Position numbers and translations under genes: made by a program. The notes beneath the pieces were generated by a model. That model did no database searches, had not been told where the DNA came from, and saw only the letters and a list, made by a program, of their open reading frames with translations. 64,000 bases of DNA from Parvibaculum sp045863935 (lineage in GTDB: Bacteria > Pseudomonadota > Alphaproteobacteria > Parvibaculales > Parvibaculaceae). Below, piece after piece: positions 58,784-64,000 of this stretch. The DNA is taken from assembly GCF_045863935.1 (NCBI RefSeq), contig NZ_BTVP01000014.1:20879-84878 (forward strand). The letters are read 5' to 3'. Each line of letters opens with the position of its first letter. The first letter of the stretch is position 1.

Positions 58784-59748
58784 GCAACGGTCTTGATCGG
58801 GACTAGCTTCCTTGCGGACAGCGCAATCGCTACCTCACGCGCCACCGCTGCCGCAACCGGTGGCGGAAACGCATTGCCGACTTGACGATACGCGGCTGTC
58901 TTCCGGCCGCTGAATTGCCAATCGTCGTCGAATCCTTGCAGGCGCGCGCACATACGTACCGTTAGCCGCGGGTTGCCCTCGAAGTCTCTTTCAGGCGCTT
59001 CGTTCGCTATTCCCATTCCGTCAACTCCGAGCTCTGCCCAAGCCCGCTTTGCCCGTGTAGGCCCCAGATCGGGTCCGCCGTGCTTCTTGGACCCGCCGAC
59101 CAGGGTGGGAGCAATGCTGTTCGCTTTGTTCCGCCATGCCCGAGCACCTTTCCATCCGCGCTCGGTCATGAGGTCGAACAGCTTGTCTCCAACCGTTGGC
59201 GGACACTCGGCGATTTCCGACGGCCAGCGGAACGCATCCTTTATTGAATGCCTGAGAGCAACAAACATAACGCGCGGGCGAAGCTGGGATACGCCAAAAC
59301 TCGACGCGTTGAGTATCTTCGGCCTGATTTCATAGCCAAGTTTATCGAATTGCCGCGCCATCTCCTCACGGTATTCATCGAAGGCAGGCGACATAATACC
59401 TTTGACGTTTTCGATCATCACGGCTTGAGGTTTGATTTCGCCGATCAGCCGGATTGCAGCGGGAAAAAGGTTGCGCTCGTCATTTGCGCCAAGCTGCTTG
59501 CCCGCTATGGAGAAAGGAGGACAGGGAAGGCCGCCGGCAAAAAGATCGACGCCCTTATAGGGTGTGCCGTCGAAGGAATTGAGGTCTTCCTGGAAAATGG
59601 ACCACTCCGGCCGGTTTGTCCTGAGCGTGTCACAGCAGACTTCTTCTATCTCAACGCATGCTTCATGGGAGAACCCTGCTTTCTCCAGACCGAGAGCCTG
59701 CCCGCCCGCACCGGCGCACACCTCTACTGATGTCATGTTGTGAGTCAT
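58780..59748 (-). CDS. DNA cytosine-5 methyltransferase of the R-M system
   Basis: A 322-residue C5-methyltransferase. Motif I is VEVCAGAGGQALGLEKAG (~8-25), the catalytic loop is GGLPCPPFS (Cys76), motif VI is IENV, motif VIII SQLRPRV, and the C-terminal motifs IX/X (RLTVRMCARLQGFDDDW; YRQVGNAFPPPVA) are complete. It should protect the site cut by the endonuclease downstream. I start at 59748 (MTHNMTSVEV), after GGGGA; an in-frame ATG 11 codons upstream is less likely. First gene of the methylase-endonuclease-vsr operon with its own promoter. Confidence 0.95.
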   Translation of the reverse strand: MTHNMTSVEVCAGAGGQALGLEKAGFSHEACVEIEEVCCDTLRTNRPEWSIFQEDLNSFDGTPYKGVDLFAGGLPCPPFSIAGKQLGANDERNLFPAAIRLIGEIKPQAVMIENVKGIMSPAFDEYREEMARQFDKLGYEIRPKILNASSFGVSQLRPRVMFVALRHSIKDAFRWPSEIAECPPTVGDKLFDLMTERGWKGARAWRNKANSIAPTLVGGSKKHGGPDLGPTRAKRAWAELGVDGMGIANEAPERDFEGNPRLTVRMCARLQGFDDDWQFSGRKTAAYRQVGNAFPPPVAAAVAREVAIALSARKLVPIKTVA

Positions 59749-59779
59749 GGAAGTCCCCTGCAGCGTGAGATAGAAACCC

Positions 59780-59809
59780 ATTAAAGTTCTCTATTTGTTC
59801 TCACGTCAA
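59780..59809 (-). promoter_or_regulatory. sigma-70-type promoter of the R-M operon
   Basis: On the minus strand TTGACG (59809-59804) and TTTAAT (59785-59780) are 18 bases apart in an AT-rich stretch. The start of transcription would be near 59773, some 25 bases before the methyltransferase ATG at 59748. No controller-protein gene or box is seen. Confidence 0.55.
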
Positions 59810-59894
59810 TACATTATTCCAGGAAAGAATATCGCCCGATTCGTGGTGTCCGCGTAGGAGATTGGATCAGGCGCCACAAAGAGGGGAGGGGCCC

Positions 59895-60773
59895 ATGCCG
59901 CAGCATCTGAAGAAATACATCCTGCCTGCCGTCGCGCTGCTGGTGGTGCTGGCGGCTGCCGGTTTCTGGGCGCTCAACCGGTCGGCTTCCGGCATTCCCG
60001 CCTTCTATGTCTGGAAGCTCTTTTCCGGCGAGGCGAATGGCGGCGCACATGCCCCGGTCAACGGCATCGGCCTCTATTACGAGACCTATGGCGACCGCGA
60101 GGCGCCGCCCGTCCTCGTGCTCCATGGCGGCATGGGCTTCATCGAGAGCATGCACTACCAGATCTCGGCGCTGGCGCCCGCGCACTTCGTCGTCGCGCCG
60201 GACAGCCGCGGTCATGGCCGCTCAAGCGATATCGACGCGCCGATCACCTATGAGCAGATGGCGGTCGACATGCTGGCGCTCATGGACGAGCTCGGTATCG
60301 GGAATGCGGACATCGTCGGCTGGAGCGATGGCGGCATCATCGGCCTCATCGTCGCGATGGAGCATCCGGACCGCGTCCGCCGCCTCGTCACCATCGGCGC
60401 GAATTACAGCCTGGACGGGCTTTCGTCGATGCCGCCCGAAAGTGCCGCCGAGCTTGGCGAGGCGCTCGCGCCCGCGCGCGACTTCTATATCAATGTCGCG
60501 CCCGATCCGTCGCGCTGGCCGGTCTTCGCGGAGAAGGTGCTCCATATGTGGCGGACCTCGCCCAACTATGCCGCCGCGGATCTCGGCCGCATCGAGGCGC
60601 CGGTCCTCGTCATGGCGGGCGAGCATGACAGCATCAAGCGGGTCCATACGGAGGCAATGGCGCATGCCATTCCCGATGCGACGCTCGACATCGTGCCCGG
60701 TGCTTCGCATTTCCTGCCGCTCGAAATGCCCGAGCGGGCGAACGCCTCGATTCGGACCTTTCTCGACGATTGA
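59895..60773 (+). CDS. alpha/beta hydrolase with N-terminal membrane anchor
   Basis: A 292-residue hydrolase. An N-terminal hydrophobic segment (ILPAVALLVVLAAAGFWAL) anchors or exports it. The core shows the oxyanion motif LHGGMG, PDSRGHGRS, nucleophile Ser in VGWSDGG (~148), acid Asp in AGEHDSI, and His in GASHFLP. The layout is that of esterases or lipases of the 3-oxoadipate lactonase type; substrate unknown. The ATG at 59895 has GGGGAGGGG just upstream. It lies beyond the R-M cassette with normal local composition. Confidence 0.88.
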   Translation: MPQHLKKYILPAVALLVVLAAAGFWALNRSASGIPAFYVWKLFSGEANGGAHAPVNGIGLYYETYGDREAPPVLVLHGGMGFIESMHYQISALAPAHFVVAPDSRGHGRSSDIDAPITYEQMAVDMLALMDELGIGNADIVGWSDGGIIGLIVAMEHPDRVRRLVTIGANYSLDGLSSMPPESAAELGEALAPARDFYINVAPDPSRWPVFAEKVLHMWRTSPNYAAADLGRIEAPVLVMAGEHDSIKRVHTEAMAHAIPDATLDIVPGASHFLPLEMPERANASIRTFLDD

Positions 60774-61011
60774 AGAGGGCGTCGGGAACCGGGGACAAGT
60801 TTTTCGCGGGTGCTTCTATCGGGTGGCGTGGCGACTTGTCCCCGCTTTCGTCTGCGGCGGGGATATCCGGCCATCGGAGCGGCGGGGGGAGGTGCGCGCC
60901 AATGTGCGTTTTCCGGCACGCGGCAGCGTGCGAAAGCGCTTTGTGACGTTATCGTGACATTACGATGACAGCAGGCGTGAAAAGGCCCGCTTTATCCCCG
61001 GAAAACGAAAA

Positions 61012-61045
61012 GAAGCCGGGCACCTCGCGGCGGCCCGGCTTTCTC
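61012..61045 (-). terminator. terminator of the M23 peptidase gene
   Basis: On the minus strand AGCCGGGC and GCCCGGCT pair over an 11-base GC-rich loop and are followed by TCTTTTCGTTTT. It is about 20 bases past the peptidase stop. The plus-strand side has only a weak T tract. Confidence 0.7.
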
Positions 61046-61065
61046 GATATTCCGTGAACGGATGA

Positions 61066-62760
61066 TCAGTTCGCGCCGCCGCCCGCATCCACCGTCGCCT
61101 GCGCCACCCTGGTGGCGAGCGGGGCTTCGGCCATCTTCGTCGACAGCGTGCCGCGCATTTCCTTGAAGGCGGCGAGCTGCTTGCCGTCGAGCTTGCGTCC
61201 GGTCGGCACCTTGAGGGCGAGCGGGTTCATCTTCTTGCCGCCCACATGCACTTCGTAGTGGAGATGTGGACCGGTGGAGCGTCCCGTCGTACCGACATAG
61301 GCGATCACCTGCCCTTGGCGCACGCGCGTTCCGGCCTTGATGCCGCGCGCAAAGCCGTTCAGATGCGCGTAGGCCGTTTCGTAACCGTTCGCATGGCGGA
61401 TCGACACGTAGTTGCCGAAGCTGCTGAAGCGGTTCGCGCGCGTTATCGTGCCGTCGCCGGCGGCGTAGACGGGCGTGCCGCGCGGCGCGGCAAAGTCAAC
61501 GCCCGCATGCATCTTCGAGTAGCCGAGGATCGGATGGCGGCGCAGACCGTAGGTCGAACTGATGCGCGCGCCGTCGATCGGCGTCTTCATCAGGAACTTC
61601 TTCATGCTCTGGCCGTTCTCGTCGAAATAGTCCCAGACGCCGTCGCCCGGATCGAAGCGCCAGAGCTTGTGGGACTTGCCGCCGACGGTCAGCGCGGCGA
61701 AGAGCACGTCGCCTTCCTTCACGGGCCGTTCGTTCTCGTCGAACTTGCGGCTGAAATAGACTTCGAACTTGTCGCCCGGCTGAATTTCGCGCTGGAAGTC
61801 GACGCTGTAGGAGTACATGCGGATCAGTTCGATGATGATGGGCGCGGGAACGCCGGCCTGTTCTCCATCGAGGAAGAGCGAGTTGTTGATCGTTCCCGCC
61901 GCGCGCACGAAGCCTTCGGTGAATTCGTGCTTGATCTCCTGGCTGTCGAAACTGCCGTCCTCGTTGCGCTTCACCTCGATGGTGCGCTCGATATCGGGCA
62001 CGAGCGAAAGGGCGGTGAGGTATTTTGCGGGCGTGCCGCTTTCGTCCTCACCCACGGCGCCGTCCGGCGTTTCCATGAAGGTGAGCGAGATTTCCTGACC
62101 GGCGCGCAGCTTGCGCGGGCTGTAATGCGAGGTCATCGCCGCGACCGCATGGTAGGCGTCGATGCGATCGACGCCGGCATCCTGCAGCACTTCCATCAGC
62201 GTTTCGCCGCTCGCGAGTTCGACCGTCTGTGCAACGGATCGCGGTGTGGCGGGCAGGCTTGCGGCTTCCGCGGCCAGCTTCTCTTCCGTAAGCGGATCGA
62301 AAAGGCCGGGGTCGGCAAGCGATGCGGTAAGGAGCGCGTCGTCTTCCGTCTCCGGACCGGTGAGGGCGATTGCCGCGCCCTCTTCCATTGCCGGATGGTT
62401 TTCCGTTTCGTCCGTCATCCGCGGCGCGGCGCTTACCGCCGCCAGCAGGGTGGATGTATCGGCTTGCGGTGTGCCGTTCGCGTTCCATGCGATCACGCGC
62501 GGGGCGCGGTCCGCCGTCAGCGATGCGGTCGCCACGCCTTCATAGGGAGCGACCAGCGAGGCGATGCCGACGCCGACCAGCGCGAGCGACATTGTTCCGA
62601 GTACGGCCGATGCCGCGATCCAGCGCGACTGGCCGAGCGCCAGGCGGCTCACGGAAGAATAGAGTTTCAGGGATTGCTGGGCGTTGTGTCGCGCGCGCTG
62701 CCAGAAGGTATCGGTCGCCGGCGCGTTTCCGTCGGTACCGCTGCTTTTATCGTCTGTCAC
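61066..62760 (-). CDS. M23 family metallopeptidase (MepM/OapA-like murein endopeptidase)
   Basis: A 564-residue cell-wall hydrolase. A cytoplasmic tail of ~45 residues precedes one membrane span (WIAASAVLGTMSLALVGVGIASLVA); a periplasmic linker, a LysM/OapA-like region (~175-240, SGETLMEVLQDAGVDRIDAYHAV) and a C-terminal LytM domain follow, with zinc ligands in KMHAGVDFAAPRGTPVYA and HLHYEVHV. It should cleave peptide cross-links in peptidoglycan. I prefer the GTG at 62760, which has GGGGA six bases upstream; a GTG 13 codons earlier is possible. A terminator follows. Confidence 0.93.
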   Translation of the reverse strand: MTDDKSSGTDGNAPATDTFWQRARHNAQQSLKLYSSVSRLALGQSRWIAASAVLGTMSLALVGVGIASLVAPYEGVATASLTADRAPRVIAWNANGTPQADTSTLLAAVSAAPRMTDETENHPAMEEGAAIALTGPETEDDALLTASLADPGLFDPLTEEKLAAEAASLPATPRSVAQTVELASGETLMEVLQDAGVDRIDAYHAVAAMTSHYSPRKLRAGQEISLTFMETPDGAVGEDESGTPAKYLTALSLVPDIERTIEVKRNEDGSFDSQEIKHEFTEGFVRAAGTINNSLFLDGEQAGVPAPIIIELIRMYSYSVDFQREIQPGDKFEVYFSRKFDENERPVKEGDVLFAALTVGGKSHKLWRFDPGDGVWDYFDENGQSMKKFLMKTPIDGARISSTYGLRRHPILGYSKMHAGVDFAAPRGTPVYAAGDGTITRANRFSSFGNYVSIRHANGYETAYAHLNGFARGIKAGTRVRQGQVIAYVGTTGRSTGPHLHYEVHVGGKKMNPLALKVPTGRKLDGKQLAAFKEMRGTLSTKMAEAPLATRVAQATVDAGGGAN

Positions 62761-63236
62761 GTGGGTCCCCGTGTCGTACAACTCGCTGCCCCCCGGCACG
62801 ATTCCAGATAACCTTCTCCGGCACTTAGCCGAAAAACCTCAGTTATCAGTCTCACTAGCTTGAGTACCGGCGGACTGCCCCACCGCCGAAACAAACTGTA
62901 ATGCGTCGTGAAAGACGATGCCCCGAGGGTGCCGCCCCTGTCAACGCGGAGACTGTTCCAAAACCAGTATATTCACCAATTATGAAGGTTTAGTACGTTT
63001 CTTTCCTTCGATCTTTGTCGGCCTGTTCCATAACAAGTAGCCAATGTGGCCCTATTGCTGTGCGCCTTCGGGACAGTCCCGGCCGGCACGACGTCCTTTG
63101 CTCTTCATGTGCACGCTTCGGGCCGTTTCGGCTCCGAATCTACCCGCACAACCCTTGGGTCTCGCGAGCCAGAAAGGCCAGCCGGAGTCAAGCGCAAAGA
63201 CCTTGGATTTTTTTGAAGAAAGCACGAAAAAGGTGT
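62761..63236. other. intergenic region between the M23 gene and the rRNA promoter, with a repeated motif
   Basis: No coding signal is convincing on either strand. Two near-copies of an 18-base motif are seen: CTGTTCCAAAACCAGTAT (62953-62970) and CTGTTCCATAACAAGTAG (63023-63040), 15 of 18 identical and 70 bases apart. They could be binding sites for a regulator of the rRNA operon. The region is more AT-rich than the genes around it, as expected for upstream activating DNA of an rrn promoter. Confidence 0.4.
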
Positions 63237-63265
63237 TTGACAGGGCAGGGCCACCTCCCTATAAA
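63237..63265 (+). promoter_or_regulatory. ribosomal RNA operon promoter
   Basis: TTGACA (63237-63242) and TATAAA (63260-63265) with exactly 17 bases between form a near-perfect sigma-70 promoter. A T-rich tract lies just upstream. The leader to the 16S gene is about 420 bases. Confidence 0.88.
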
Positions 63266-63490
63266 CCGCCTCCACGAGGTCACGGCGGCCTGCTCCTTCG
63301 GGGGCAACGTTCACCCTCTGGTAGAGAGTATTTAAGGGCTTGCCCTGATGTGCTCTTTGTGGCCTAGTAAACGATCCTATTATGGATGACAGCAGGCCCC
63401 GACTTCCGTATGGAAGGCGAGGTGAAGCTGTCCTTCGGGTCGCTTACGACCCTTGGTTTCGGGGCGCTCCAAAGCGTCGTGAGACTCAGG

Positions 63491-63502
63491 TGCTCTTTGA
63501 CA
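63491..63502 (+). promoter_or_regulatory. boxA antitermination element of the rRNA leader
   Basis: TGCTCTTTGACA matches the boxA consensus TGCTCTTTAACA in all but one base and lies in the rRNA leader about 200 bases before the 16S gene, where NusB/NusE binding lets polymerase resist Rho. Confidence 0.75.
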
Positions 63503-63654
63503 TTGTGGTTTGAGAAAGAGAAACGTGGACGGCGGTGTCCTCGCGAGATCAGGAAACTGATCGAACAGAACACTGACTGTCTGATGTTTCTACACACATT
63601 ACCCCGTTACCCGGTCCCAAGCCGGGAAACGAATGTGAGTGTATTTTGCGTCAG

Positions 63655-63676
63655 CCTCGCGATTTTCCTCGCGAGG
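63655..63676 (+). other. hairpin just upstream of 16S rRNA
   Basis: CCTCGCGA and TCGCGAGG form a perfect 8-bp stem with a six-base loop, 17 bases before the likely 5' end of the 16S rRNA. Probably part of the leader folding or an RNase III processing structure. Confidence 0.55.
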
Positions 63677-63693
63677 GACAGTCGGATCAACTC

Positions 63694-64000
<307 letters not shown>

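Noticed and set aside
57482..59830. Direct repeats or a tRNA flanking the R-M cassette as an attachment site
   Set aside because: No matching repeats were seen between the clpB terminator region and the 59.78-59.83 kb side, and no tRNA is present.

Overview
This 64 kb window looks like chromosome of a high-GC alphaproteobacterium, probably order Hyphomicrobiales (Rhizobiales). The first ~307 nt of a 16S rRNA gene at the right edge read as alphaproteobacterial. Together with the gene content they remind me of Parvibaculum, but that is recall and not a database result. Gene density is high. Most genes sit in short operons with 4-base ATGA overlaps, and several gene orders are typical of the group: cobS-cobT beside a J-domain gene, aroK-aroB-corC, secA/ppi/argJ/mutT, lysC-ptsP, rodZ-ispG, prfA-prmC-DUF4167.

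Left part (1-15.5 kb): the 5' end of a membrane PAS/GAF sensor running off the edge, a Sel1-like lipoprotein, methylmalonyl-CoA mutase (scpA), a small unknown protein, a DUF3108 periplasmic protein, the mutase chaperone GTPase meaB, rpmB with a clear promoter and terminator, a membrane protein, a phytase-like esterase, a MATE exporter, the aerobic cobaltochelatase genes cobS and cobT, and a J-domain protein. Cobalamin synthesis (CobST) and a cobalamin-dependent enzyme (ScpA with MeaB) are therefore close together.

Middle part (15-34 kb): bolA, the aroK-aroB-corC operon, a divergent operon of a 47-residue membrane protein and a 656-residue exported protein of unknown function, xerD, an ECF41-type sigma factor operon with a recognisable autoregulatory promoter, accA, a PAS_5 protein, an operon of two epoxide hydrolases and an SLC13-type permease facing an MFS transporter, and secA.

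Right part (34-57 kb): mostly housekeeping. It holds a parvulin isomerase, argJ with an odd lysine/alanine-rich N-terminal tail, mutT, an orphan Flp pilin, an NDUFAF5-like methyltransferase, comF, grxC, a nitrilase-family amidase, DUF1178, a Tat-exported lactone oxidase coupled to a cytochrome c lipoprotein, ubiG, lysC, ptsP, rodZ, ispG, prfA, prmC, DUF4167, a small membrane protein, a MOSC protein and clpB. Two intergenic stretches carry palindromic repeat elements.

Far right (57.4-64 kb): an AT-richer cassette inserted between clpB and a hydrolase gene encodes a complete type II restriction-modification system (C5 methyltransferase, NgoMIV/Cfr10I-type endonuclease, Vsr repair nuclease) with its own promoter. 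After it come an alpha/beta hydrolase, an M23 endopeptidase, and a ribosomal RNA operon leader with consensus promoter, boxA and the 16S start.

The observations I find most worth following are the ECF41 operon with its promoter match, the R-M/Vsr island, the ArgJ tail, the lactone oxidase/cytochrome pair, and the 47-aa/656-aa exported pair.
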